A stretch of 64,000 nucleotides of DNA from Firmicutes bacterium HGW-Firmicutes-1 (GCA_002841625.1 PHAG01000009.1:248001-312000), one strand, 5' to 3'; counted from the stretch's first letter, positions 25,884 to 35,632 are shown. Numbers and translations are program-made. The notes: a model not told the origin generated them from the sequence alone.

Positions 25884-27470
25884 ATGAAAATGAAATTATT
25901 CGAGCATTTATCTGCAGGTGTTCCTTTTATAGAAGAAGAATGTATACAAAAGAAAGATCATTACAAAAAGGTTCTAAATTTGATGATCACTATTTGTATT
26001 ATGCTAGGAATCACTTTCTTGTCTTTTGCCTTTAGATTTATTGGATTTCATGAATCCAACATTATTGTTACCTACATTTTAGGCGTATTGCTTGTTGCAA
26101 AACAGACAGATGGATATTTTTATGGAATTGTAGCTTCAGTAATTGGCGTATTAACCTTTAATTTCTTTTTTACAGAACCTTATTATACTTTTTATGTCCA
26201 TAGGGCAGATTATCCGGTAACCTTTGCTATTATGCTGATTGCTGCTATGATCACAAGTACCTTAACTGTAAAAGTCAAGAGAGAAGCCATGCTATCCTAT
26301 TCAAGAGAACAGAAGACTCAATTATTGTATAAAATTAATAAAAATCTCCTACAGGTAAGAACAATGACCCAAATTGCCGAAGTAGGTGGGAGGGATATTG
26401 GGAAATTATTTAGTCGTACGGTGCTTATCGCTACTACTAATCCAGATGATACAAATTATGAACCGTATATTTATGCCCACCATAATGATGAACGAGGAGA
26501 GTTGCTGAAATCAAACGATGAAATCATGGCAATCACGAAAGCTTTTCAAACAGGAGAAGCAGTAGGTGCTGGTACGCATGTGTTTTCAAATTGTGTTGCT
26601 TATTATTTTCCTATCATAGGTCATGGTAATGTTTTAGGAATTGTAGGTATTGCATGTTTTAATCATCAATATTTATCAGAGGAACAAATTAAGCTATTAG
26701 AAACTGTGACAACACAAATAGCTCTTGCAATTGAAAGAGAACGTTTATGGGAAAAACAACAAAAATCTAAACTGGATGTAGAGAGGGAGAGAATTAAGGG
26801 GAATTTACTGCGTGCAATTTCTCATGATTTAAGAACACCTTTAACAAGTATATTAGGTGCAACCTCTACAATCTTAGACAATGATCATATTATAGATGGT
26901 GAAGTAAAAAGAGAGTTGTTACAAAATATCTATGAGGATACAAGCTGGCTGATTCATACGGTAGAAAATATATTGAGTATAACAAGAATTGATGATGGTA
27001 GAATTGAAATTGTAAAGAACATGGAAGCCATAGAGGAAATAGTGGGTGAAGCTGTTTCGCGGATTAAAAAATTATCTACAAATCATACTATAAAAATTAA
27101 TATACCAGATGATCTGATATTGATTCCTATGGATGGTATGTTGATTGAACAAGTATTGATTAATCTTATAGATAATGCAATTAAATATACACCATATGAA
27201 TCTACGATTGAAGTTAAGGTATATTTAATCAATAACAAGGTGGTATTTGAAGTCTCGGATGATGGAGAGGGCATTAAAGAAGAAAATAAAGAGGTTATCT
27301 TTAATAGATTTTATTCTAATGCACTTGGGAATGATACAGAGAAGCGTGGTACAGGTCTTGGGTTAGCGATATGTAAGTCTATCATTACTGCTCATGGTGG
27401 AGAAATATCTGTATTTAATAATTTCTCTGGAGGTGCAACATTTAGATTTATATTAGAGAGTGAGGAGTAA
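25884..27470 (+). CDS. KdpD-like sensor histidine kinase without the N-terminal KdpD domain
   Basis: 528 residues. Four hydrophobic segments lie between residues 30 and 130 (DUF4118-type), followed by a GAF-like region (about 140-285), a HisKA helix with His314 (AISHDLRTPLTS), and a HATPase domain with N-box LIDNAIKYTP, DDGEGI and GTGLGLAI. Full KdpD is near 900 residues and carries an N-terminal cytoplasmic KdpD plus universal-stress domain. Both are absent, as in several Gram-positive homologues. It shares an operon with KdpE, six bases apart, and faces the Trk operon, so it probably senses potassium or osmotic state for Trk. No kdpABC is in the window. Confidence 0.88.
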   Translation: MKMKLFEHLSAGVPFIEEECIQKKDHYKKVLNLMITICIMLGITFLSFAFRFIGFHESNIIVTYILGVLLVAKQTDGYFYGIVASVIGVLTFNFFFTEPYYTFYVHRADYPVTFAIMLIAAMITSTLTVKVKREAMLSYSREQKTQLLYKINKNLLQVRTMTQIAEVGGRDIGKLFSRTVLIATTNPDDTNYEPYIYAHHNDERGELLKSNDEIMAITKAFQTGEAVGAGTHVFSNCVAYYFPIIGHGNVLGIVGIACFNHQYLSEEQIKLLETVTTQIALAIERERLWEKQQKSKLDVERERIKGNLLRAISHDLRTPLTSILGATSTILDNDHIIDGEVKRELLQNIYEDTSWLIHTVENILSITRIDDGRIEIVKNMEAIEEIVGEAVSRIKKLSTNHTIKINIPDDLILIPMDGMLIEQVLINLIDNAIKYTPYESTIEVKVYLINNKVVFEVSDDGEGIKEENKEVIFNRFYSNALGNDTEKRGTGLGLAICKSIITAHGGEISVFNNFSGGATFRFILESEE

Positions 27471-27475
27471 AAGTT

Positions 27476-28177
27476 ATGAATAATAAACCTTTGGTCTTGG
27501 TAGTAGAGGACGACAAACCAATTTGTAAGTTTATTTGCGTATCACTTGAGGCTCAAGGGTATGCTTGTGTAGATACTCAAAACGGTAAGACAGCAATATC
27601 ACTTATTTCATCACACAACCCTGATATTATTATTATGGATTTAGGGCTTCCTGACATTGATGGTATCGAAGTAATTGCAAAGGTTAGACCTTTTACAAAA
27701 GCTGCAATTATTGTAGTATCAGCGCGGGGTCACGAAAGAGAGAAAGTAGAAGCTCTTGATAGTGGGGCAGATGACTACTTAACAAAGCCTTTTAGTGTTG
27801 CAGAACTATTAGCACGCATTCGTGTTGCTCTTAGGCACACAAATCAAAGTGTTCTTTTTGAAGATGAAGAATCTAAAATTTTTGTGATAGGTGAATTAAG
27901 GATTGACTATGAAAGACGACGTGTTTTCATATCAGATGAGGATATACATCTAACGCCAATAGAATATAAATTATTAGTATTGTTGGCAAAACATACCGGT
28001 AAAGTATTAACCCATAAGTATATTTTAAATGAAGTTTGGGGGACATATTCAGGTGACGATACGCAGTCGCTTAGAGTATTTATGGCTAACATTAGAAGGA
28101 AGATAGAAAAAGATCCTGCGGAACCTAAATATATACTTACGGAAGTTGGTGTAGGGTATAGGATGATTGATGAATAA
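27476..28177 (+). CDS. kdpE: Response regulator KdpE family
   Basis: 233 residues. Receiver domain: EDD acidic pocket at 11-13, phospho-acceptor Asp55 in IIMDLGLPD, Lys in DDYLTKPFS. OmpR-type winged helix from about 130 (VIGELRIDYERRRVF, LTPIEYKLLVLLAKHTGKVLTH, VFMANIRRKIE). It follows its kinase by five bases. The nearest potassium genes are the divergent trk set, which are plausible targets; no kdpABC genes are present here. Confidence 0.9.
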   Translation: MNNKPLVLVVEDDKPICKFICVSLEAQGYACVDTQNGKTAISLISSHNPDIIIMDLGLPDIDGIEVIAKVRPFTKAAIIVVSARGHEREKVEALDSGADDYLTKPFSVAELLARIRVALRHTNQSVLFEDEESKIFVIGELRIDYERRRVFISDEDIHLTPIEYKLLVLLAKHTGKVLTHKYILNEVWGTYSGDDTQSLRVFMANIRRKIEKDPAEPKYILTEVGVGYRMIDE

Positions 28178-28263
28178 AGTAGTCTTTGCCATTAAATTGC
28201 TCGTATGATATAATTTAACTGGATGACAGATATTTATGTTGATATTTATTTTTGGAGGTTCAA

Positions 28264-29157
28264 ATGGCTAGCTTATCACTTATGCCGATCAAAGGGAATA
28301 CTTATTATATACCTAGTCCAACTAATATTGGTGTATATGTTCAAAACAATGAAGCAACCATTATTGATAGTGGATTAGATAAAGATGTAGCAAAACAAAT
28401 TCTTAAACTGCTTGCTGAACAGGGGTGGTCTTTAAGCTGTATTATTAATACTCATTCCCATGCTGATCATATTGGTGGGAATGCTTTTTTGTGCGAAAAA
28501 ACAGGGTGTCAGGTGATTGCCTCTAAAGGGGAAGCGGCTTTCATCCAAGTACCTTTGCTAGAACCCTCTTTACTATATGGAGGATATCCATATAAGGTAT
28601 TAAAAAATAAGTTTTTAATGGCCAAAGCTTCTTATGTTACACAGATTATTGAAGCGCCAACTGTTCTAACACACACAAAATTAGAAATTATCCCTTTAAA
28701 AGGTCATTCAATAGATATGATTGGCATCAAAACTCCAGATAACATCTTATTTATGGGGGATTCCTTATTTCCTGAAAATATTTTAACTAAGTATAGTCTA
28801 ACCTATCTGTGGGATATTCGGACTTCTCTAGAAACGATCGATGCATTAAAAACCATCGATGTAGATTTATTTGTTCCAAGTCATGGGGAGCCTATTCAAG
28901 ATGTATCAGTTCTTTGTGATGTGAATAAGAATAAGATCATTGAAATTGCAAATGTTGTTTATCAGAATTGTGATGAACAAGTAACGACAGAAGACATACT
29001 ACAAAGAATATGTCTTCATTATCAAACGAGTCTGAATGCGACCCAATATGTTTTGTTATCCAGTACATTACGTTCTTACTTATCCTATTTATATGACGAG
29101 GGTAAAATAGAGACTTCCTATGAGAATGGTAAACTCACCTGGATTAAAAAAGCTTGA
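28264..29157 (+). CDS. Metallo-beta-lactamase-fold hydrolase
   Basis: 297 residues, started at ATG 28264 (GGAGG at 28254). The zinc motif THSHADH (H64, H66, D68, H69) is present, with a later GHS and a GDSLFPENI metal aspartate and SHGEP histidine. The spread of ligands matches the glyoxalase II / MBL-fold hydrolase group. Thiol-ester hydrolysis is the common reaction, but the substrate is not evident. The last ~70 residues form a helical extension (winged-helix-like, ATQYVLLSSTLRSYLSYLYDEGKIE). Single-gene unit. Confidence 0.82.
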   Translation: MASLSLMPIKGNTYYIPSPTNIGVYVQNNEATIIDSGLDKDVAKQILKLLAEQGWSLSCIINTHSHADHIGGNAFLCEKTGCQVIASKGEAAFIQVPLLEPSLLYGGYPYKVLKNKFLMAKASYVTQIIEAPTVLTHTKLEIIPLKGHSIDMIGIKTPDNILFMGDSLFPENILTKYSLTYLWDIRTSLETIDALKTIDVDLFVPSHGEPIQDVSVLCDVNKNKIIEIANVVYQNCDEQVTTEDILQRICLHYQTSLNATQYVLLSSTLRSYLSYLYDEGKIETSYENGKLTWIKKA

Positions 29158-29168
29158 GTAACACGCTT

Positions 29169-29645
29169 TTATATAACGCGATTTTCAGTAACTGCTTTTT
29201 TATCAAGGTAAAGACCTATCACAAAACCTGCAAGAACACTAACGTACATGCCATATTTTAATGCACCAGGAATGTAGTTTTTTAAGGTGATTGAAACAAT
29301 AATGCCAAGTACGACACCAATAATTACGCCGAAATTAACATAATGTCTTATCTCAACTATTTTATGTCGTGTTTTTAAATGCTTATAGATCGTATCCATG
29401 ATTTTAAAATATTGGGTAGTATCATGATTAGATTGGGTTTTGATGAACGAAAGTTCAGTTAAGAGGGTTTCAACTTCAGTCTTTAGCTCACAACATTCGG
29501 TACAAGATGATTGAAATAAATCAACCTTAACCAATAGTTTTTTTAACCAATTAATTTGATACTTTTTAGTTTCTTTTTCACTGAATCCGTTGGTTACGGC
29601 TTCAATTTTATCTATTAATTCTAAATACCATGTACTTTGTTCCAT
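29169..29645 (-). CDS. Small membrane protein with cytoplasmic helical head
   Basis: 158 residues, ATG behind GGAG. The N-terminal 100 residues are helical and charged, with two cysteines (CTECCELK). Two adjacent transmembrane helices follow (VIIGVVLGIIVSITL and YGMYVSVLAGFVIGLYL), with a short tail. I do not recognise a family. It is convergent with the MBL gene, the two ends being 12 bases apart. No partner is suggested by context. Confidence 0.5.
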   Translation of the reverse strand: MEQSTWYLELIDKIEAVTNGFSEKETKKYQINWLKKLLVKVDLFQSSCTECCELKTEVETLLTELSFIKTQSNHDTTQYFKIMDTIYKHLKTRHKIVEIRHYVNFGVIIGVVLGIIVSITLKNYIPGALKYGMYVSVLAGFVIGLYLDKKAVTENRVI

Positions 29646-29828
29646 ATGTTTTCTCCTACATTGTAAGTAATCTAGTACTCAGTTTATCTCTTTTGAAGGT
29701 TAGTTGTCAATGAAAAGAATTAATGTATGAATGCAAATTTCACTTAAAAAAATACTAATAGTATAGATGTTAAAAAAATAGTGGTATAATAGGGGTATGA
29801 AGTATAAGTGGGTGATGTTATTAATCAT

Positions 29829-30545
29829 ATGAGTAAGTTTTTTTTTGTGGTAATTGTCATTTTGACTTTAATAGTTATTATAGAAGAGCCATCTGACAAA
29901 ATAGTAACCGCTTTAGAGCCTCATTTAGATAAGGGGTGTAAGGTAATTGATTATGAAATAATAGACACAAATTTATATGCCATCTTAGGAGATGGACAAG
30001 ATGCAATTTATGGAAAGACAATAGCAATCTATCAAATTAGAGATGTTGATCAAAAAATCCAATTGATAAAAATATATGAAAATGACTTTTCAAAAATGAA
30101 ACCTTGGAAAATTGATTGTACAGATCTTGAGGGTGATGGTGAAATCGAAATTGTTATAGGCGTTCATAAGAAAACACATTATGACCAAAATGAAGGTAAT
30201 AGAATGTTTATTTTCAATTGGGATGGTAAAAAATTATATAAAAAATGGACTGGCTCAAAATTAGGAAATGAACTGCTGCAGTTTGAGTTTATAGAATTGC
30301 TAAATCGTCAAGGAGACGAACTAATTGTAATAGATTTAGAAGAAGGAGGTAAGGAAAGAATATTAGTTTATTACTGGTTTGATTTTGGATTTAGCTTGTT
30401 GGCAGAAAGCAAAGGTTATGATGATCTATATGATGTGAAACCAATGGGAACAAATTTGTTAGAAATAACGTATAATCATAAAGGGATAAAAAATAAAAAA
30501 ATAGGTTCAATCATAAAAGGAAAAATGGTTGACACAACCGATTAA
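29829..30545 (+). CDS. Membrane-anchored protein resembling a repeat-propeller lipoprotein partner
   Basis: 238 residues from the ATG at 29829. An in-frame GTG at 29808 is possible and lies next to GGGTGAT. An N-terminal hydrophobic helix (FFFVVIVILTLIVII) serves as anchor or uncleaved signal. The remainder shows an acidic calcium-like loop (DCTDLEGDGEIEIVIG) of the FG-GAP/dockerin-like style and beta-rich repeats, which suggests an exported propeller. It is followed ten bases later by a DUF3160 lipoprotein, so they are probably translated together. Function unknown. Confidence 0.6.
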   Translation: MSKFFFVVIVILTLIVIIEEPSDKIVTALEPHLDKGCKVIDYEIIDTNLYAILGDGQDAIYGKTIAIYQIRDVDQKIQLIKIYENDFSKMKPWKIDCTDLEGDGEIEIVIGVHKKTHYDQNEGNRMFIFNWDGKKLYKKWTGSKLGNELLQFEFIELLNRQGDELIVIDLEEGGKERILVYYWFDFGFSLLAESKGYDDLYDVKPMGTNLLEITYNHKGIKNKKIGSIIKGKMVDTTD

Positions 30546-30555
30546 GGAGGGAATA

Positions 30556-32772
30556 ATGAAAAGATTATTATGTTTGATTTTGTGTTTAAGCTTTGTTTTA
30601 GCAGGCTGTAAGGATAAATACATAGAACCAGTAGAGGAACCATTGATTGCAGTCACTTGGGCTAACTTAGCCGAGTATAAAAATATTGAGGTGCCATATA
30701 TACCAGTAGCCTATGAGGCAAAGGTGTTGCCATATACAATAGAAAGTGACCTATCTAATATTGAAAATATTGACATGTTTTCTGGATTTTCACAAGAGCA
30801 GATTAATATGTTAGTTGATAATGGGTTTGTAGTTTTGCCAAGTAACAATACAAAGTTACATTATACGTATGATGCAAATGAATATTTGCATATTCCAAAT
30901 TTTGTTACAACAGATTCTGTTCTTCATATGTATCATCAGTTTTATGACAAATCCTTAGCTTATATAGAAGGTGAGTTTCTTGCCGATGACTTAAAACTAT
31001 TAACTGATAGCATGTTGAAAAAATCAATCAAGGTGAATGAAGCCGTAACGGACACAGAGCTAACAGATTTAACGAAAGAAAATATAGTCTTTTTCTTAGT
31101 AGCTAAGATGCTTTTAGCGGGCAATTCCTATGTATCTAAAGAGTATGATAGTGCAATCGTTGAAATTGCAAAAAAAGAATATAATCTAATTCAAGAAGCA
31201 GAAGGTTACGTAAGATCACCTTTATTTGACAAGGATTTAGACTACTCCCAGTTTAGAGTAAGAGGCCATTATACAAAAAGTGCAGAATATGAACGCTTTT
31301 TTAAGACAATGATGTGGTATGGTTTTGCATCAATGCCTTTAATGGTAAATGAAGGAAAAGGCCTGGATGTTGAAAACGCTCAAAAAGCTATTTTAATGAC
31401 CTACTCTGTTTTTGTTGATGGGGATCAGGATAATACTGCAAAACTATGGAATTCAATATATGAACCAACAGGTTTTTATGTAGGCTTATCAGATGATTTG
31501 AATTTTTTTGATCTTAAGGATGTGTTGATTAAAGTATTTGGCGAAAACCCAGAAATCAATGCCTTTGCAGATAAACAGTATTATGGAGCTCTTTTTGAAG
31601 AAATAAGAAAGTTAAGAAATCCTAAAATTAATTCTAAAATTACACAGCAGGATACTGCTAAAGGAAAACAGTTTAGATTTATGGGGCAACGATACGTTTT
31701 AGATAGTTATATTTTACAGGAGCTAATGGAACCGATATTAAGACCTGTACCTACAGGACTGGATGTAATGGGAACGATGGGTAGCTTACAGGCAGAAAAA
31801 ATGCTTTTTGAAGATATGAAACCCCAAGAGCAATGGCCAAAATACGAAACGAATTATAATGAGATTAAAAATGAAATAAGTAAATACGAAGATAGTATAT
31901 GGCAAAGTAATTTATACAATGGGTGGTTATGGACAATAAAAGCTTCACTTAAGGAATATGATGAAACGTCAAACATGCCTTATTTTATGATGAATGAAGC
32001 TTGGAGCAATAAGTCCCTGAATACTGCACTTGGTAGTTATACAGAACTGAAGCATGATACAGTACTCTACGGAAAACAAGCCGCTGCTGAAATGGGCGGG
32101 CCAATTGATTATGCCGATCAACATTATGTTGAACCAAATGTAGAATTATATTCAAAGCTATTATGGCTGATGCAATATTCAACAGCCAATCTAGAAGCTA
32201 GAGGCTTATTGAATGAGGATTTATTAAAAAGCTCTAAGGAATATATAACAATCCTTGAACTTCTTGTCAACTGTTCAGTGAAAGAGCTTAACAATGAGCC
32301 TTTGACAAAAGAAGAAAAAGATAAGCTTTTATGGTATGGTGGTACCTTAGAAAGCATTTCAAATGGATTTTATGTAGGATCAATTCCTAAGGGAGAGGAT
32401 ATACCTCCAGCTGAAAAAAGTGGTATGTTGGTTACGGATGTCGCTACAATAGGAAATGGAAATCTTTCTATGGGTACAGGTTTCTTTGATGAAATATATG
32501 TAGTGGTACCTGTAGAAGGAAAGTTATATTTATCAAGAGGTTCGGTTTACTCTTTCTATGAGTTTGTTAGTGATACAAGACTAACTGACCAAGAGTGGTG
32601 GGCCTTAAACGGACTCATTATTAAAAGTGAAGAGTATGGAGATGTACTTGAATTCGCAGAACCATCTGTAGACCTTCCAAAACAACCTTATTGGGTAGAA
32701 ACTTTTAAGACGAATACGAATGAACTTGAAATTGATAGTACCGATATTGACTGGGACGAATTAAACGAATAA
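30556..32772 (+). CDS. DUF3160 lipoprotein
   Basis: 738 residues from the ATG behind TTAAGGAGGG. Signal sequence MKRLLCLILCLSFVLAGCKDKY has a lipobox LAGC, so the mature protein is lipid-anchored outside. The body contains NFVTTDSVLHMYHQFYDKSL, WYGFASMPLMV, and DYADQHYVEPNVELYSKLL, the signature pieces of the DUF3160 family found in clostridia and related bacteria. Function of the family is unknown to me. A terminator follows directly. Translation is probably coupled to the small propeller-like protein upstream. Confidence 0.85.
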   Translation: MKRLLCLILCLSFVLAGCKDKYIEPVEEPLIAVTWANLAEYKNIEVPYIPVAYEAKVLPYTIESDLSNIENIDMFSGFSQEQINMLVDNGFVVLPSNNTKLHYTYDANEYLHIPNFVTTDSVLHMYHQFYDKSLAYIEGEFLADDLKLLTDSMLKKSIKVNEAVTDTELTDLTKENIVFFLVAKMLLAGNSYVSKEYDSAIVEIAKKEYNLIQEAEGYVRSPLFDKDLDYSQFRVRGHYTKSAEYERFFKTMMWYGFASMPLMVNEGKGLDVENAQKAILMTYSVFVDGDQDNTAKLWNSIYEPTGFYVGLSDDLNFFDLKDVLIKVFGENPEINAFADKQYYGALFEEIRKLRNPKINSKITQQDTAKGKQFRFMGQRYVLDSYILQELMEPILRPVPTGLDVMGTMGSLQAEKMLFEDMKPQEQWPKYETNYNEIKNEISKYEDSIWQSNLYNGWLWTIKASLKEYDETSNMPYFMMNEAWSNKSLNTALGSYTELKHDTVLYGKQAAAEMGGPIDYADQHYVEPNVELYSKLLWLMQYSTANLEARGLLNEDLLKSSKEYITILELLVNCSVKELNNEPLTKEEKDKLLWYGGTLESISNGFYVGSIPKGEDIPPAEKSGMLVTDVATIGNGNLSMGTGFFDEIYVVVPVEGKLYLSRGSVYSFYEFVSDTRLTDQEWWALNGLIIKSEEYGDVLEFAEPSVDLPKQPYWVETFKTNTNELEIDSTDIDWDELNE

Positions 32773-32777
32773 TATTC

Positions 32778-32810
32778 AAAAAGGTAGGAAATCAGTTTCC
32801 TGCCTTTTTT
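32778..32810 (+). terminator. Intrinsic terminator after the DUF3160 gene
   Basis: AAAAGGTAGGAAA pairs with TTTCCTGCCTTTT (one G-T pair) around a 4-base loop, followed by six T residues in total. Confidence 0.88.
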
Positions 32811-32828
32811 AAAAGGAGATTATGAAAA

Positions 32829-33983
32829 ATGAAATTTGAATTTATGACTGCAAATAGGATTCTTTTTGAAAGAGGTGCAATTAACCAAATTGGTAAATTA
32901 GCAAAAAATATGGGAAACAAAGTATTACTTACCTCTGGAATGTCAACTGAAGATACAGATAAGGTAGTTGGTTATTTGAAAGAAGAAGGGTTAGATACGA
33001 TTGTGTTATTTGTTCAGGGGGAACCCTCTGTTGAAGGAATAAAAGCTGGCTTAGACCAAGCAAGGAATGAAAAATGTGATATGGTAATTGGCTTCGGTGG
33101 TGGAAGCGCGATGGATAGTGGGAAAATCATTGCTGCTATGCTAAAGAATCCAGGAGAAGTCCTTGAATATTTAGAAATTATCGGAGAAGGACGTTCACTC
33201 TTAATGCCCTCTGCACCATGTATTGCTATACCAACCACATCAGGTACAGGAGCAGAAGTTACCAAAAACTCGGTATTAAGTTCAAATGAGAAGAAAATAA
33301 AAGTAAGTTTACGTAGTCCATTTATGTTGCCTGAATTGGTACTGATTGATCCAGAATTAACAAAGAGTGTCCCGCCAGCAGTAACCGCGAGTACGGGTCT
33401 AGATGCATTAACACAAGTATTGGAACCCTTTGTATCGAATGCTGCAAATCCAATTACAGATGCATTTTGTCGTGAGGGAATGTCTCGAGCAGCCAAGTCT
33501 TTAAAAAGAGCATTTGATCAAGGAGACGATATCATTGCAAGAGAAGATATGGCAATAGCAAGTCTCTTTGGTGGATTGGCCCTTGCAAACGCAAAACTAG
33601 GTGCTGTTCATGGGTTTGCAGGAGTAATTGGTGGTATGTATCCGATACCTCATGGCGTAGTATGTGCAACATTATTACCTCATGTGATTGAAACAAATGT
33701 TAAGGCCCTCAAAGAGCGCGACTCTAGTAGTGAAGCGCTAAAACGTTTTGATGAGGTAGCTCAAATATTAACAGGCAATAGCAATGCAAAAGCTGCTGAA
33801 GGAGTTATTTGGATTCAAGAACTATGCAATCATCTTAAAGTGCCGGGATTGTCAACATTTGGAATGACTCAAAATGAATTTCCAGCCATTATTGAAAAAT
33901 CAATGGGTGCAAGTAGTATGAAAGGAAACCCAATTCAATTGACCTATGAAGAATTGGAATATATTTTAAATAAAGCGTTATAA
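32829..33983 (+). CDS. Iron-containing alcohol dehydrogenase
   Basis: 384 residues. The Fe-ADH (type III) motifs are in place: GFGGGSAMDSGKIIAAM for NAD binding, PTTSGTGAEVTKNSVL, and metal-ligand histidines in GAVHGFAGVIGGMYPIPHG. ATG follows AAAAGGAG. The family reduces aldehydes to alcohols with NAD(P)H and binds Fe2+ or Zn2+. Some clostridial members act on 1,3-propanediol or butanol, but the sequence does not fix the substrate. Single-gene unit between two terminators. Confidence 0.9.
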   Translation: MKFEFMTANRILFERGAINQIGKLAKNMGNKVLLTSGMSTEDTDKVVGYLKEEGLDTIVLFVQGEPSVEGIKAGLDQARNEKCDMVIGFGGGSAMDSGKIIAAMLKNPGEVLEYLEIIGEGRSLLMPSAPCIAIPTTSGTGAEVTKNSVLSSNEKKIKVSLRSPFMLPELVLIDPELTKSVPPAVTASTGLDALTQVLEPFVSNAANPITDAFCREGMSRAAKSLKRAFDQGDDIIAREDMAIASLFGGLALANAKLGAVHGFAGVIGGMYPIPHGVVCATLLPHVIETNVKALKERDSSSEALKRFDEVAQILTGNSNAKAAEGVIWIQELCNHLKVPGLSTFGMTQNEFPAIIEKSMGASSMKGNPIQLTYEELEYILNKAL

Positions 33984-34036
33984 CAATTATACACTTTCGT
34001 TAAGTTACGATTACTGGTAGGGATCAAACATAAACA

Positions 34037-34080
34037 ACCTCCTTTGATATTTTATATAAGATCAAAGGAGGTCTTTTGTT
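34037..34080 (+). terminator. Intrinsic terminator after the Fe-ADH gene
   Basis: ACCTCCTTTGAT (34037-34048) and ATCAAAGGAGGT (34061-34072) make a perfect 12-bp stem followed by CTTTTGTTTT. Confidence 0.92.
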
Positions 34081-34218
34081 TTAGAACTTGCAATTTTTAC
34101 TTGAGTTCAAGTTCACTTGGAAATCTTTCATCATTGGTCAACTATAAATTATTTATTTTATAAATGAAGAAAATAAATTTATCCTAATAGTGACATAATA
34201 GTACTCAAAAGGAAGTGA

Positions 34219-35247
34219 ATGATAGTGTTTAAACCAGAAAGAATCATTTTTGAAAAAGATGCATTAAATTATCCCATAGGACAAGAAATAAAAAATTATT
34301 TTAATAGCAATGCTAATATTGAACAAACAGTAGTTTCAAGTAACAGGGTAAAAAATTTAATTCCTGGTGATGAATTAAAAGAACAATATGTAAATGGTAA
34401 AAAAACATTGGTGGTAGGGGTAAAGAAGGGAATGAAATTTCAATCCTGTAAGCCGTCCGCCCACTATCAGCTACCTTTAGTTTCAGGATGTATGGGTATG
34501 TGTCAGTATTGTTATTTGAACACTAGATTAGGCGATAGGCCTTATATAAAAGTTCATGTTAATATTGAAGATATCCTAAATCAAGCTAGAGAATATACTG
34601 AGGAACGTATACCTGATATCACAATTTTTGAAGGAGCTGCTACATCAGACCCTATTCCATTAGAACCATACACACATAGTTTGCAAAGGGCAATTGAATT
34701 TTTTGGCAATCATGAGTATACAAGATTTAGGTTTGTTACTAAGTATAATGATGTAGATGGTTTATTAGATTTAAAACATAATGGTCATACAGAAATTAGA
34801 TTTAGCATCAATACGGATACCATTATCAAACAGTACGAACAAGGCACTGCATCTAGAGATAAAAGGATAGAGGCTAGTATAAAAATGATGCAATCGGGAT
34901 ATCCCGTAGGGTTTTTGATAGCACCAGTATTTATTTATCCTGAATGGCAGAAAGATTATCATCAATTGCTAGAGATTCTTAAAGATAAAATACCTAAAAT
35001 GTTAAAATTCCCTATTACATTTGAAATCATTTCCCATAGGTATACAACTACAGCTAAAAATAGAATTCTTGAAGTATTTCCAGAAACAACTTTACCTATG
35101 AATGAAGAAGATAGAAAGTATAAGCATGGTCAGTTTGGATATGGTAAATATATATATAAAAACGAGGATATGAAAGATATTAAAGAGTTTTTTGCACATG
35201 AAATTAATCGTTTATTTGATAGTAATGAAATTAAATATATAATATAA
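34219..35247 (+). CDS. splB: Spore photoproduct lyase, clostridial type
   Basis: 342 residues from ATG 34219. A GTG two codons later has better spacing to AAGGAAGTGA and may be the true start. SplB is a radical-SAM enzyme that reverses the UV-induced thymine photoproduct in spore DNA. The 4Fe-4S cluster cysteines are C91, C95 and C98 (CMGMCQYC). Residue 141 is alanine (FEGAATSD), where Bacillus subtilis has the catalytic Cys141. A cysteine at 77 (FQSCKPSA) is present, in line with my recollection of the clostridial enzyme (Clostridium acetobutylicum Cys74). The gene supports a spore-forming host. Confidence 0.93.
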   Translation: MIVFKPERIIFEKDALNYPIGQEIKNYFNSNANIEQTVVSSNRVKNLIPGDELKEQYVNGKKTLVVGVKKGMKFQSCKPSAHYQLPLVSGCMGMCQYCYLNTRLGDRPYIKVHVNIEDILNQAREYTEERIPDITIFEGAATSDPIPLEPYTHSLQRAIEFFGNHEYTRFRFVTKYNDVDGLLDLKHNGHTEIRFSINTDTIIKQYEQGTASRDKRIEASIKMMQSGYPVGFLIAPVFIYPEWQKDYHQLLEILKDKIPKMLKFPITFEIISHRYTTTAKNRILEVFPETTLPMNEEDRKYKHGQFGYGKYIYKNEDMKDIKEFFAHEINRLFDSNEIKYII

Positions 35248-35632
35248 ACTGAGTTTTTAAAGTTCTGTATTAACGGATTATTATTTTATGAAAAAGAAGT
35301 CGAAAATTAAAAGTAAGGCTTGTGACTTGTAAGAAAATGTAATATACTTTTAATAGATATCGGTAAGTAAGGCATGGGAGAGGGTAGTGACAGCTTGAGA
35401 ATATGACTTATTAGAGAACTATTATTTTATAATTATATATTGATTGTAAAGTTACCCTCGGTGAGCTTTTGAAAGTTTGTAATTGGCAAATTACAGATTA
35501 TTTAATTGCTGGTTCGGGGGTTTTTTGTGTTGTTTGAAGGTATAAGTAATTATGTCTATAATGCGAAATTTACATTGTCTGATATAAAGCTTGACTATAG
35601 CAATAATGGGAAGTAGAGAGGGATGACAAGCC
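35248..35632 (+). other. 385-base non-coding stretch with an unassigned RNA-like structure
   Basis: No credible gene. Within it, ACCCTCG near 35454 can pair with CGGGGGT near 35514, enclosing a second hairpin TGTAATT/AATTACA near 35480-35495, and a run of six T residues follows. The shape is a structured terminator or leader. The stretch ends in the conserved junction motif at 35596-35614. I cannot match it to a known riboswitch. Confidence 0.45.
35596..35614 (+). repeat. Island junction motif 1 (TATAGCAATAATGGGAAGT)
   Basis: This 19-base block is the first of the shared junction motifs. The segment TATAGCAATAATGGGAAGT recurs exactly at 39320-39338 and with changes at 45582-45600. Here it stands 18 bases before the start of the YobI-like gene and includes no complete left arm that I can find. 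Confidence 0.7.
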
